From Meghimatium bilineatum (Eukaryota; Mollusca; Gastropoda; Stylommatophora; Philomycidae), in assembly GCA_034231615.1 (NCBI GenBank), contig CM067306.1:36872071-36936070 (forward strand): DNA of 64,000 nucleotides, written 5' to 3'. This document shows, piece after piece, positions 50,691-59,450 of the stretch (the stretch's first letter is position 1; every line of letters begins with the position of its first letter). The translations under genes were made by a program, and so were the position numbers. The notes beneath the pieces were generated by a model. It was not told the DNA's origin, did not search any database, and worked only from the letters and a program-made list of their open reading frames with translations.

Positions 50691-50940
50691 CCCCCCAACT
50701 TTCTTGTCATCTCTCTATGACATGCCTGAAAAGAAGAGGTCCTATTCTGTGCTCCTTGAGCTAGAAGTCTAGGCCAGGGTTATCACACAAATAAAACCAT
50801 GAAGGAGTATATGAGGTTGCCTAGATTCTTCCTGTGCCGGGTGGTGAAGTTTTGCTTTCATCTCCTGAATGGTGTTTCTCGTAGCATTTTTTAAGGGAAG
50901 TTTTCCAGGACTTTTTCAAGTCCCAGATGAATCTTTTACT

Positions 50941-51030
50941 CTTCATCAGCTGTTATTCTCAAACTCCCACTGGATCTCTCTTGTAGAAGAACAATGGTCC
51001 TACCAGATTTCCAGCAGGATGTAGTCAATC
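50941..51030 (-). mobile_element. Repeat B, 3' half
   Basis: CTTCATCAGCTGTTATTCTC, CTCTCTTGTAGAAGAACAAT, TTTCCAGCAGGATGTAGTCA: minus-strand B, 5'-truncated (it stops before the GAATGGAAATG part). Confidence 0.7.
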
Positions 51031-51198
51031 ATCGGCTGTGTCCCAGATGAGCGTGGTAATGTGTCATTAGCTAGACAGTATTCTACTCCAAAAGAAATCT
51101 CAACAGTTCAAGCATGGATCATATAAACATAGATCTCAGCATGGAGATACTGGTCTCAACAGACTTCATCACAGTGAACACCAATGTTTTCTCTTGAT

Positions 51199-51455
51199 CC
51201 TAAAAGAGGAGCAAAGAATAGCAACACTACCTTCCATACCTGTCATAAGATTCAACTATGGAGGTCATGGGGTGAAGTTGGCTTTTCCATTCCATATAGG
51301 GTCAAAGTAACTCAGAAGCCATGCTGAAGTCAGATGTGTCAAGTCAAAAGAAGCAGAAATCGGATAAAAACTACAAACCATGACACAATGCATTCTATAT
51401 TTCGGACTTCATCCTGCTTAACTGCAGAAATTTGATAACAAATGCAGAAGTTGAC
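51199..51455 (+). mobile_element. Repeat A, plus-strand copy
   Basis: AGAGGAGCAAAGAATAGCAA, GGAGGTCATGGGGTGAAGTT, ATATAGGGTCAAAGTAAC, GCCATGCTGAAGTCAGATGT, ACCATGACACAATGCATTCT, ending AAATGCAGAAG. Almost full-length, moderately diverged. Confidence 0.75.
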
Positions 51456-51456
51456 T

Positions 51457-51547
51457 CTTATGACATGCATAGAAGGTAAAAAGTGTTGCTATTCTTTGTT
51501 CCCATTTTAGGCCACAACAACAGTGTGGTGGATCGTTCAGACACAGA
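51457..51547 (-). mobile_element. Repeat A, 5'-end fragment
   Basis: GACATGCATAGAAGGTAAAA, TTGCTATTCTTTGTTCCCAT, AGGCCACAACAACAGTGTG and GGATCGTTCAGACACAG match the 5' end of the neighbouring A copy (51750-51850) in the same minus orientation. It shows that a full A element extends beyond the GGGGCCCGAA start to include TGTGTCCGAACGATCCA. Confidence 0.65.
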
Positions 51548-51850
51548 TCTTCTTCGTTCTTTCTCAAACTCCTGCAGATTAGCAGAATGTAGTCCAGAGA
51601 AGGGAGTGTGTTGTGTCATGGTTTACAGCAATGCTGCAATATCTGTGCTTTTTGGCCTGACACATCCGGCTTTAGCATGGTTTTGGGCCATGCTGACCCT
51701 ATATTGGATGGGACAGCCAACTCCATCCCATAACCTCCTTAGTCGACCCATGACATGCATAGAATATAAACAGTGGTGCTATTCTTTGCTCCAATTTCGG
51801 GCCACAACAGCACACCACGTGTGCAATGGATCGTTCGGACACAGGTCTTA
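51548..51850 (-). mobile_element. Repeat A, longest copy, minus strand
   Basis: Tail at left (CTTCTTCGTTCTTTCTCAAA), then TTTACAGCAATGCTGCAATA, GGACAGCCAACTCCATCCCA, TAACCTCCTTAGTCGACCCA, GCTCCAATTTCGGGCCACAA and the 5' extension GGATCGTTCGGACACAGG. About 300 bp, the fullest A copy here. Its left neighbour ends in the same 5' sequence, consistent with insertion of one A beside another. Confidence 0.75.
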
Positions 51851-52152
51851 AGCAGAATTCATCGCTGCAAAGATTATGAAGTGGAGGTAAACAAGCCAAA
51901 GTTCAGCACCATAACCACTTATTATGACATACGTACGTATGTAACATTGTTACTATTCTCTGCTCCTCTTTTGTATGTCCTTGTAACATATGGGTGTGTG
52001 AATCTCATTCATAATCACATGTATATTAGTTTCCAAACGGTATATTTATATCTACCGCTATATGCCATTAAATACTTTTTTTTTGTAAACTCATGTTGCA
52101 TGCATTGTTTGTGTCACAATGAAATGTATATCATTATTCTATGCTTTATTTT
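51851..52152. other. No recognised feature
   Basis: A/T-rich DNA; a long plus-strand frame that begins upstream in repeat A continues through here but shows no domain. Confidence 0.4.
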
Positions 52153-52250
52153 GGTAATTCAGAATGGTATATTGAAAAAAAAATTGGTAATTCAGAATGT
52201 TATATTGAAAAAATTTTGGTAATTCAGAATGTTATATTGAAAAAATGATA
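52153..52250 (+). repeat. ~33-bp tandem repeat, 3 copies
   Basis: GGTAATTCAGAATGTTATAT recurs at 52153, 52186 and 52218, with an A-run of variable length between units. Confidence 0.9.
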
Positions 52251-52410
52251 AAAACTGGAAGTGTATCCTGTATACAAGATACAATATATAAGACATTGTT
52301 ATACAACTATTGTAGAATTTTTGGGCACCACTAATCTATGTCCATAAACCCATAATCTATCAAGATTATAGGGGTACCAGATTGATAGCATCAACACACA
52401 GAGTCAGGAT

Positions 52411-52453
52411 TATATTTTGAGCAAGTATTTTCTCTGTTTCGAATGAAACATTT
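52411..52453 (+). repeat. 53-bp repeat unit, left of an 872-bp insert
   Basis: TATATTTTGAGCAAGTATTT, TCTCTGTTTCG, AATGAAACATTT: one unit of the array that resumes at 53326. It ends exactly where the G/C-richer block begins. Confidence 0.75.
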
Positions 52454-53325
52454 CCTGCCGAAGACAGATGTGTTGACCCTCTTAGCCGAGGTGTCATTCA
52501 CCGACATCATGTACCCCTTGTCCAAGTTCGAGTCTTACACCATGCGTTTGAGAGCAAGGCGTTCTCGAGCTGAGCGTCCTTGTCCCAATAGCGCCTGAGC
52601 CCATCAGGTACTGAACCCTTTCTCTCTTCAAGTGTATTTCCGGTGTAGGAAAACCTGACAGTAGAGTTGGGCCAGGGCTAAATCGTTGTCCCTTTTGTGC
52701 CTGAGCCTATCAGGTATGGAACCCTTTCTCTTTGCGAGCATATTTCCGGTTTAGGAAGGCTCGACATTAGAGTTGGATTAGGTCTTCTTGCTTTACCAAA
52801 CGCCAATGAATGGGTCTGGGTCTCTGCCTGTAAGGAACACAGGTAACTAGAAGCTCGTCTCGAGCTGACAGAGCTTGTAGTTCCCCTTTCTAGGGACTTT
52901 TCACTTTCTATTTGCAGTTCGCGCTGCCCTCTAGCGCTGTTCTGCCCTTTCATTGTTTCATTGTACTCGGTATGAAATCTATTTGTCTCCCGCCATGCAT
53001 TTACCTTTACGTGCATTTTACATTGGCCGCCCCTCCAATGTTCGGACTGGACTGACTAGCTTCACTGTATGTCGACAGTGTCGCTATATGTGGTGGTGCT
53101 GGTGGTGTCGGAGATATTGTCTGTCTCTTGTGCAGGCAAATCTCTTTCCATCTGCTACCTCCACATTCTCGGACACGATCCCCAAATGATTTGGCCAGAA
53201 TCAGCTCGAGCTGCTGTATTTCTGTTTCCAGGGTGCACCGTGTGGAGGTACATTTGGGATCTTGTTTATCTGCTAACCCTGGGTCCGCCTAGAGCAATGC
53301 GTTCCCTTTGCACCCCTCTGTTCAT
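52454..53325. mobile_element. 872-bp unidentified insert between two halves of a 53-bp repeat
   Basis: Begins CCTGCCGAAGACAGATGTGT and ends GCACCCCTCTGTTCAT. It interrupts a 53-bp repeat array, with AATGAAACATTT on both sides (52442-52453 and 53326-53337), consistent with a 12-bp target-site duplication or simply with insertion in a tandem repeat. It is G/C-richer than its surroundings. No terminal inverted repeats or recognisable protein. The first ~20 bp resemble the head of repeat B (CCGAAGACGGATGTGTC in better copies), perhaps by common ancestry. Contains a 106-bp tandem duplication. Confidence 0.5.
52581..52792 (+). repeat. 106-bp tandem duplication
   Basis: TGTCCCAATAGCGCCTGAGC at 52581 is matched by TGTCCCTTTTGTGCCTGAGC at 52687. 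Both go on through ATCAGGTA, GAACCCTTTCTCT, TATTTCCGGT and GTAGAGTTGG or TTAGAGTTGG. The copies are about 80% alike, so the duplication is old. Confidence 0.85.
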
Positions 53326-53489
53326 AATGAAACATTTGAATATAGCTGATATTTTGAGCAAATATTTTCTCTGTTTAGAATGAAACATTTGAATATAGCT
53401 TATATTTTGAGCAAATATTTTCTCTGTTTCGAATGAAACATTTGAATATATCTTCTATTTTTAGCAAATATTTTCTCTGTTTCGAATAT
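53326..53489 (+). repeat. 53-bp tandem repeat, 3 copies
   Basis: AATGAAACATTTGAATATAG at 53326, 53379 and 53432, each followed by TATTTTGAGCAAATATTTTC. Continuation of the unit at 52411-52453. Confidence 0.92.
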
Positions 53490-53548
53490 TATGTTTATAC
53501 TTTATTAATAAACAGTTTTCTAATAACATTTGTATTTGTTTTTCAACT

Positions 53549-53790
53549 GTGTGTTGCTTGGGGCCTGAAATAGCAGCACAGAATAGAAACACTGTTTACC
53601 ATTCCATGCAGGATGTAAGAGGCTGTTATGGAGGTTATGGGGTGAAGTTGACTGTCTCATCCCATATAGGGTCAAAGTGATCCAAGCCATGCTGAGGTCA
53701 GATGTCGCAGACCGAAAGGCGCATATATCCATTCTCTAGGCTACATTCTGCTAATCTGCAGGAGTTTGAGAAAAATGCAGAAGAAGAAGT
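53549..53790 (+). mobile_element. Repeat A, plus-strand copy
   Basis: GTGTGTTGCTTGGGGCCTGA, GGAGGTTATGGGGTGAAGTT, CCCATATAGGGTCAAAGTGA, AGGTCAGATGTCGCAGACCG, then a deletion of the CTGTAAACC part, and GGAGTTTGAGAAAAATGCAG with a GAAGAAGAAG tail. Confidence 0.8.
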
Positions 53791-53817
53791 ACTTGCTTAT
53801 ATCATTTTATTGGCAGG

Positions 53818-54115
53818 CAATGCAGCAATAGACAGCACAATACTGAGAAGAGATGAAGCAGACTTGATCAAGGCAGTAATAAATTAATTTCAAGATGAAG
53901 ATGATGTCAATGAGGCTGAGAACATACACATACAGAGAATGTCAGTAATGGGAGTATCTAGAGGGGAGGGAAGGAAAAGTAAATTTTTTGGAAAGTCCCA
54001 TAGGTCACACAAGCAAGTTCTGACTGGGACTCTGAGTCTACATACACTGGGATGGCTGCTGGAACAGAGAGTGGAGCACTTATGGAAGTGCCCCACGTGC
54101 TGTGATGCCAGATTC
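53818..54115 (+). pseudogene. Possible degraded coding fragment, not recognised
   Basis: One frame is open apart from a single stop (TAA at about 53885): GNAAIDSTILRRDEADLIKA, then QDEDDVNEAENIHIQRMS and LTGTLSLHTLGWLLEQRVEH. It is followed by KCPTCC. The amino-acid make-up looks protein-like and unlike the surrounding DNA, but I recognise no family. It could be part of a transposon ORF, a host exon pair or chance. Confidence 0.25.
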
Positions 54116-54394
54116 TAATCAAGAATCTGGAGACTGCCTTTTTGTATGCCTCATATATGTTTGTTTTTGTTGACTCATTTATTTCTGTAATCCATTGTTT
54201 GCAAAGGTTTGCCCCTGGTTTGTATCAATCTTGTCGGTATAGTAATGCTTTTTTGAGGGGGCCCTGTCTGATGGTAGTCTGGAAGCATGTGAAAACCTCT
54301 TAATCTATTGTCTTCTGGTGTAATTGTGAATTGGCATTGTGTTTGTTACTGATGTTGTCATTTCTGATTCTGTAGTTTATTATTACTGTGAGAA
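54116..54394. other. No recognised feature
   Basis: Ordinary A/T-rich DNA between the preceding fragment and a LINE; nothing supported. Confidence 0.35.
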
Positions 54395-54757
54395 TTTCAC
54401 ACAGCACAGAAGCACAGACAAACATCATGATAAATGGGCATAAATTTGAGGACGTGAATATTTTCAAATACCTCGGATCCTGCAAATGCAGCGACGGAAA
54501 ATGCAAAACAGACTTAAAGATATGCCCCTAAGGCTGGAGATATAACTGATATGTCAAGGTTAACTTTAATTAGGAAAAGATAAATCAGTGTTAGTGTGAA
54601 AATCTAACATTGAATCTGACTTATGTTGTTTATTGTGTTGTGTTGGTGTGTAAGCTGAACACTCACTGCAGTCATGGAGAAAGGATACAGACCTTCGAAT
54701 ACAAATGTTACAGACAAATTCTGCGCATCTCCTATAGAGAGCATGAGACAAATATGT
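54395..54757 (+). mobile_element. LINE reverse-transcriptase fragment, post-palm part
   Basis: Two separated pieces in plus orientation. The first, TNIMINGHKFEDVNIFKYLG followed by SCKCSDGKCKTDL, holds the FKYLGS motif that follows the RT palm in LINE ORF2. The second (54646-54757) reads GERIQTFEYKCYRQILRISY followed by REHETN, the usual RIQAFExKCYRxxLxISYRxHxTN segment about 60-100 residues further on. The region between is decayed, with stops and frame changes. Confidence 0.85.
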
Positions 54758-54900
54758 CAATCAATCAAGTGCCATGCCGAATGGCATAGGCGATCATGTT
54801 TTTCCACAACTCTATCTCTCTTGTGTTGTCAATGAGCTCGGTTTGTGAAATTTTACCGTGCCACAATACTAGTCCATCTAGCGACAAATGTGTACATTAG
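54758..54900 (-). mobile_element. LINE ORF2 C-terminal tail, minus strand
   Basis: Minus-strand frame HLSLDGLVLWHGKISQTELI, then DNTREIELWKNMIAYAIRHG, T and stop, followed by a TTGATTGATTGA-type tail. Same family as 44357-44585 and 56880-57146. It abuts the plus-strand LINE piece tail to tail, so the two are separate events or an inversion. Confidence 0.85.
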
Positions 54901-55124
54901 AAATAAAATAGATTCATACAGGTCTACAAGAATCATTACTGCCAATAGTAAAGCAACAAATATACCTACTTGCATGGTTTATAGGTCTGTTGCTTAGGTG
55001 GAGGTGGGTGGGGGAGGTGGGTGTTCAACTCCTCTCTTCCACCCTTAGGAAATCATGTTTTTTATTTGCTAGGAATTTAGCCAAAAGTTGGGTGAAATCC
55101 CTACATTAACGATTTTTCACAAAA
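54901..55124. other. No recognised feature
   Basis: A/T-rich DNA with a short G-rich tract (GGTGGAGGTGGGTGGGGGAG at about 54999). Confidence 0.4.
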
Positions 55125-55695
55125 AAGATCAGCTTTCTCATCAAAAAAGTCATCAGCTTTCTCATCAAAAAAGTCATCAGCTTTCTCATCAAAAAATCAA
55201 CTTTCTCATAAAAAAGTCATCAGCTTTCTCATCAAAAAAGTCATCAGTTTTCTCATCAAAAAAGTCATCAGCTTTCTCATCAAAAAAGTCATCAGCTTTC
55301 ACATAAAAAAAGTCATCAGCTTTCACATAAAAAAAGTCATCAGTTTTCTCATCAAAAAAGTCTTCAGCTCTCTCATAAAAAAAGTCATCAGCTTTCTCAT
55401 AAAAAATCAACTTTCTCATCAAAAAAGTCATCAGTTTTTTCATCAACAGTCATCAGCTTTCTCATTAAAAAAATCATCAGCTTTCTCATCAAAAAAGTCA
55501 TCAGCTCTCTCATCAAAAAAGGCATCCGTTTTCACATCAAATAAGCCATCACCTTTCTCATCAAAAAAGTCATCAGTTTTCGCATCAAAAAAGTTTTCAG
55601 CTTTCTCATTTAAAAAAGTCATCATCTTTCTCATTTAAAAATTCATCAGCTTTCTTATCAAAAAAGTCATCAGTTTTCTCATAAAAAAGGAAGGA
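55125..55695 (+). repeat. 24-bp minisatellite (GTCATCAGCTTTCTCATCAA type), ~24 copies
   Basis: Units of about 24 bp: GTCATCAGCTTTCTCATC plus an A-run of 5-7. Changes in the A-run shift phase locally. Being eight codons long, the unit keeps frames open on both strands (KADDFFDE on the minus strand). No start, splice or promoter context supports a protein. Confidence 0.93.
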
Positions 55696-55832
55696 ATTAC
55701 ATTAAAAATGGATGAATGCCTTTTTTCACATTATTTTATAGGTAAATCCCCTTCCTCAATGAAAACTTGTCTGCGGCTCTGATGGTTTTTTTGGATGTGT
55801 GATGATATGATTATTCGTTATAAACTATACTA

Positions 55833-56020
55833 CAGGGAACAGTCGAGGTTGGAAGAAGCAGACGAAGACTAAGAAAAACATGGACAGGCAGCATCAAGGG
55901 CTGGATAGGTCAAGGTATTTTCACACTCATCTGCGTCGCTGAAGAAAGAATTCACTGGAGAACTCTGTGTGTTGTTTCATCCCATGTGGTACTACTGTGA
56001 ACCTGGCAGGTTATAGCAGT
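55833..56020 (+). mobile_element. LINE ORF2 C-terminal fragment
   Basis: The frame reads GTVEVGRSRRRLRKTWTGSI, KGWIGQGI, then VAEERIHWRTLCVVSSHVV and ends near a CCTGGCAGGTTATAG. R-R-x-x-R-K-T-W-x-x-x-I-K-x-W ... A-E-x-R-x-x-W-R is a LINE ORF2 ending. Sequence differs from the HGT-ending family, so this is another lineage. Confidence 0.75.
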
Positions 56021-56879
56021 TTTACCCAACCTTTTCTTTAAACCTTTCCCTACCCTCAATCTTTCAAAAATTCTGATGCCACCCCCCCCCCAGTCCTACA
56101 TTTTTTTATAGGTCTATTCAAAAAATGACTTATTCCATAAATGAAACCTAATTATAACTTGTTCAGGACACAAGACTTGCGTTTTAGGAAGAAAACACTA
56201 GAAAATTATTAAAAGAAAAAAAAAACGTTAAGTAGGCTAAATTTTCAAAACATATAATGGACAACTAAATCTCAAGAACACAATTTTTTTTCAAGTGTCC
56301 CCCTAAACAATGAAATTTCCCCCCCCCCTTTTCACCTTTGGGGCGTGTGCCACAACACCGGGTTATAGGCTTATAGTTTTAGTGTGATAGCAGGGAAAGG
56401 AACATGAGGTAAATGGGAACTGTTGCTGACCTTTCGTGCGAAGACGGTACCTCATCTGTAATAAATAGGCTATTGTAATGTTGAACTTCTGTCATGTTTA
56501 CGGGAAATATCACTTTAAAAAAAAAAAAAAGGAACGTGCCAACTCTGATTAAGAACCTCGAATAAATAGGTCAGACTTAGGCCTGTTCAATTAATCGTCT
56601 CATTTTATCCTCACGGTAACCCCCCCCCCCCCCCCCCAACCACAAAAACCCAACAACCGAGAAATACAGGAATACTCAAAAACGTATAGACTGTAAACTA
56701 ATAACGATGTACACAGGAGACACAATCACGTGACATTTACAGTGTATGCATAAATGTCTCCTTAGTTGATGATTGGTCGATAAGGAATTACAACCTTTTG
56801 GTTAAGGTATGTTGACATCATGGACTTAGAATATCATGACCTGTCAGAAAAACTAATGTGGAAGTGTTGAAAGAGTCAA
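56021..56879. repeat. Low-complexity DNA with C and A homopolymers, no gene
   Basis: C runs near 56080, 56320 and 56620 (the last about 20 long) and an A run at about 56516-56530 stand in otherwise plain A/T-rich DNA. No reading frame recognised. Confidence 0.5.
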
Positions 56880-57146
56880 ATGCGAAACGGACCCTAATAA
56901 ATAATATAAGAAAAAGACAATCTTCATATTTTTGGCCACTTCATGAGACAATGAGGTTTGGAGAATATAGTCACAACATGCAAGATTGAAGGCAACAGAG
57001 ACAGATGGCTACAACGTGAAAATATATTAGACAGTTTGACAACCTGGCACGGCAGGGAAACAACAACGAGCTTGATACATAATACTGGAGACAGAGAGAT
57101 ATGGAGAGCCATGGTCGCCTACGCCAGCCGGCATGGCACCTGATGA
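56880..57146 (+). mobile_element. LINE ORF2 C-terminal fragment (HGT-ending family)
   Basis: After a frameshifted lead (TLINNIRKRQSSYF, then a GHFMRQ piece in another frame) the main frame reads ENIVTTCKIEGNRDRWLQRE, NILDSLTTWHGR, IHNTGDREIWRAMVAYASRH and GT with a stop. A TGATGATGATG tail follows. Same family as 44357 and 54758, here on the plus strand. Confidence 0.88.
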
Positions 57147-57464
57147 TGATGTTGATATCGTCTTAGCGTAAATAGGCTTCAATTTCTAGCAAGTGTACTT
57201 GCGTTACAGCAAACACACACGTCGTTAAGCTGTTTAGTGAAGGCTCTACTGGCTTCGTGAACTGTTATTCCACGTGATCTGGTGGTAAAAGTCCATTCGA
57301 ACCACTAATTGTGGATTATTTTGATCGTCTGTGTCACACAACATCTGTGTCATGAAAATGTTCGGAGATGAACTCCGTGAACACAGCATTCATTCATATG
57401 TTTATCAATGAACTCTCTAGTGATTGCAAAGATAGTCTTGAAAAGATAATCCATTCTTCACCAA
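57147..57464. other. No recognised feature
   Basis: No repeat or frame supported. Confidence 0.35.
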
Positions 57465-57565
57465 GATCGATGCCTTCTGGTGCACACATCTGTTCAAGAT
57501 AGATGCCTTCTGGTGCACACATCTGTTCAAGATCGATGCCTTCTGGTGTAAACATCTTTTCAACT
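57465..57565 (+). repeat. 33-bp minisatellite, 3 copies
   Basis: GATCGATGCCTTCTGGTGCA starts at 57465, 57498 (GATAGATG) and 57531, each followed by CACATCTGTTCAA or a close variant. 33 bp is 11 codons, giving a short open minus-strand frame. Confidence 0.92.
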
Positions 57566-57576
57566 TCTTGTTTCAT

Positions 57577-57690
57577 CTTCTGTATCCATTCTCAAGCTCC
57601 TGCAGATCAGCAGGATATAGTCCAGATAAACGTTGTGCCATAATTGACAGCTTAACTGACAAATCGAACTTCAGCATAGCCTCTAGGTCA
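57577..57690 (-). mobile_element. Repeat A, 3' part of a split copy
   Basis: CATTCTCAAGCTCCTGCAGA, TCAGCAGGATATAGTCC, ACAAATCGAACTTCAGCATA, GGTCAATTTGACACTG: minus-strand A tail to middle. The rest of A resumes at about 57965, so about 270 bp interrupts it. Confidence 0.65.
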
Positions 57691-57964
57691 ATTTGACACT
57701 GTGGGGTGAGACCAGTGTTATAAATATGTTATAGGTCAATATAAGTAGGGGGAGGGAGGAGGAGTAATTCCCTTTAAAAAGTCATTCGTGTGTTTTCGTG
57801 TATCAGATCTTCTTCGTGTGATGTTCCTTTTGTGAAAATCTCTACGGGGGGGGGGGTGACTTTTTACCCGCATTTTGGCCAAATTTCTAATGCTAAAAGG
57901 CATAGACCTATTCTGATTTGCTAAATGACGGGAAATTGAATATCTCAACCCTACAACCTCCTTA
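57691..57964. other. Insert or decayed DNA between two halves of a repeat A copy
   Basis: Contains a G-rich stretch (AGGGGGAGGGAGGAGGAG), a G run near 57845 and no recognised element. It sits between complementary parts of one A copy, so it may be an insertion of an unnamed repeat. Confidence 0.35.
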
Positions 57965-58085
57965 TCTACGGTCCTTTATGGGACAACAAACTCCACCTTA
58001 AATTCCTCTTAGTTGCTGCTTACGATATGCTTGACAGGTAACAGTTTAGCTCCCCATGCTCCCCTTTCAGACCCGTCAACCAAGG
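57965..58085 (-). mobile_element. Repeat A, 5' part of the split copy
   Basis: TATGGGACAACAAACTCCAC, AATTCCTCTTAGTTGCTGCT, TACGATATGCTTGACAGGTA, ATGCTCCCCTTTCAGACCCG: the 5' half of A in minus orientation, in the position expected to complete 57577-57690. Confidence 0.6.
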
Positions 58086-58984
58086 ACGATTTCTATTGGA
58101 AATTAAGTTTATCTAACTATCACTACGTTCAGATTTTTGTTTACTAGAAACAGATTCTTGAAGAGATTCTTTCTTTTTAATTATATCAAAGAACATAGCT
58201 CAGCTGTGATGGAAATTTAATTTATTTATTGGATAATCTCCGTGACAGAAGACACATGGCAATCACATAATACTGTGAATTAATTAATACTTCTACAGAA
58301 AATACCTTATGACCACTGACCTAGGTATAAATAAATCAAAGTCTTCACGCTCTACCGCATTTAGAATTACCAAGCGTGTTTATTCGCTTGAACAAAGCGA
58401 GACCAAGTGTGTTGATTTGAACACGTAACACATTTGTTGTATTTGTAAACTGTTATAGAAACTGGGACATAGGCAAAACAGGGCGAAATATAAGTTAGTG
58501 TTATAAAACCAAGACAATCTTGGTGATACCTGGACACATTTTTGCACTCAAAACATACAATTGCAATACATATGTGCAATTAACATAAACAAATGTATGT
58601 TTCCGCAATTTTAGTAAGCAATGTATCAAGTCAAAATATTTTGAGTTTACATTTTTTTTAAAACTCAGCTGACACGTGGATGTCGTTATATTGTGAAATT
58701 GCGTTAATGTTGAAAGTAAATTTTCTCTAAAAAATGAAGCGTTTTAAAACTCACAAATTGCAATCCCATTTTTTTTCTCGTGAATACTAAATTTATTTTC
58801 TTGTTAACGAAATTATAATTAGATCTTTTAAATTACGAATTAAGAACTATGGCCATAAAAACTGTAAGACTATATTATTACTTTGTATCAAAATTGTTTA
58901 TTCTTTCCAATAAATAACAGTATCAAAAATACGTTTAAGTGTAAGGGTAAATACAAATAATACTAAAATTTAGATAATTTCATG
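58086..58984. other. A/T-rich DNA without recognised features
   Basis: About 900 bp of A/T-rich, apparently single-copy DNA. Small ORFs under 75 codons, none recognisable. Confidence 0.45.
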
Positions 58985-59450
58985 ACAAAAAAGTCGAGTG
59001 AAGCACTTTCTAAGCAGCTCTCCTATACCCCCGTAATCCTCTTTCGAGGCGGTCGGACATAGCAGGCGCCGACATTCGAAAGCCACTCGGACGCTAAGTA
59101 TAGCTCACCACTTAGCTGAGCACGTTTATGCTGTTAACATTCCGTACGACCGAAAACTTCACCCCGGTGACTTCGTCCTGTCTTAACATGTCATATGGGG
59201 AGGAACCAGCCTAGATCCCAAGCGGTACTGTGACGAGCGAGCTGACTCGACACTGGCTGAACCTTGACCCCGCGGTGGAGTCTAAGACATGCGAACGGAC
59301 TACTTGCACTAGTTCCCATACAAAGTCAAGAGCCAACTTTTGTATTAGTTCCGCGGGGAACTTGAACCTTATACGGACATTATCCCTTAACATCCAAAAG
59401 TTTATGTGCCACACTTTTGTTCACCATGTCAACAGTTAGGGAAGAATGTC
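58985..59450. other. CpG-rich island in A/T-rich surroundings
   Basis: A sharp change to G/C- and CpG-rich sequence, for example TTTCGAGGCGGTCGGACATA, GCAGGCGCCGACATTCGAAA, GTGACGAGCGAGCTGACTCG and CCCCGCGGTGGAGTC. Two overlapping frames of 67-69 codons are open on opposite strands (59230-59439 + and 59211-59414 -) without recognisable domains. It may be a promoter-type CpG island, an exon of an unrecognised gene, or a G/C-rich mobile element. On the minus strand GGCTTTCGAATGTCGG faintly recalls a pol III B box, but the fit is poor. Confidence 0.45.

Larger units (their letters stand above)
49820..50930 (+). mobile_element. Interspersed repeat C, plus-strand copy with nested repeat B
   Basis: Second plus copy of family C: GATGATGAAATAATCCCTTT head, GTTGAGTAACTGAGGTGAT, then a B element (50043-50205), then GGGAGTTTTATGGATACATG, GGAGACATTCCAGTGTGGCA, CATTCTTCTATCAGATCTGT, GTGCAATGTTTACTGC, a C-rich stretch and GAAAAGAAGAGGTCCTATTC. 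Three different minisatellites have grown inside it. Confidence 0.65.

Noticed and set aside
51483-52222. Frames of 122 and 149 codons
   Set aside because: They run through repeat A copies (SFSNSCRLAECSPE is the translated A tail) into A/T-rich DNA; not conserved coding sequence.
52678-53383. Frames of 104-112 codons in the 872-bp insert
   Set aside because: Open on both strands, no recognised motif, and one crosses the insert boundary into the 53-bp repeat.
55088-55634. Acidic repeat protein-like frames (KADDFFDE)
   Set aside because: The 24-bp unit is eight codons. Both strands are open, phase shifts occur with the A-run length, and there is no gene context.
58985-59450. tRNA or 5S rRNA gene in the CpG-rich island
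   Set aside because: I could not fit a cloverleaf or clear A and B boxes; only one loose B-box-like string is present.
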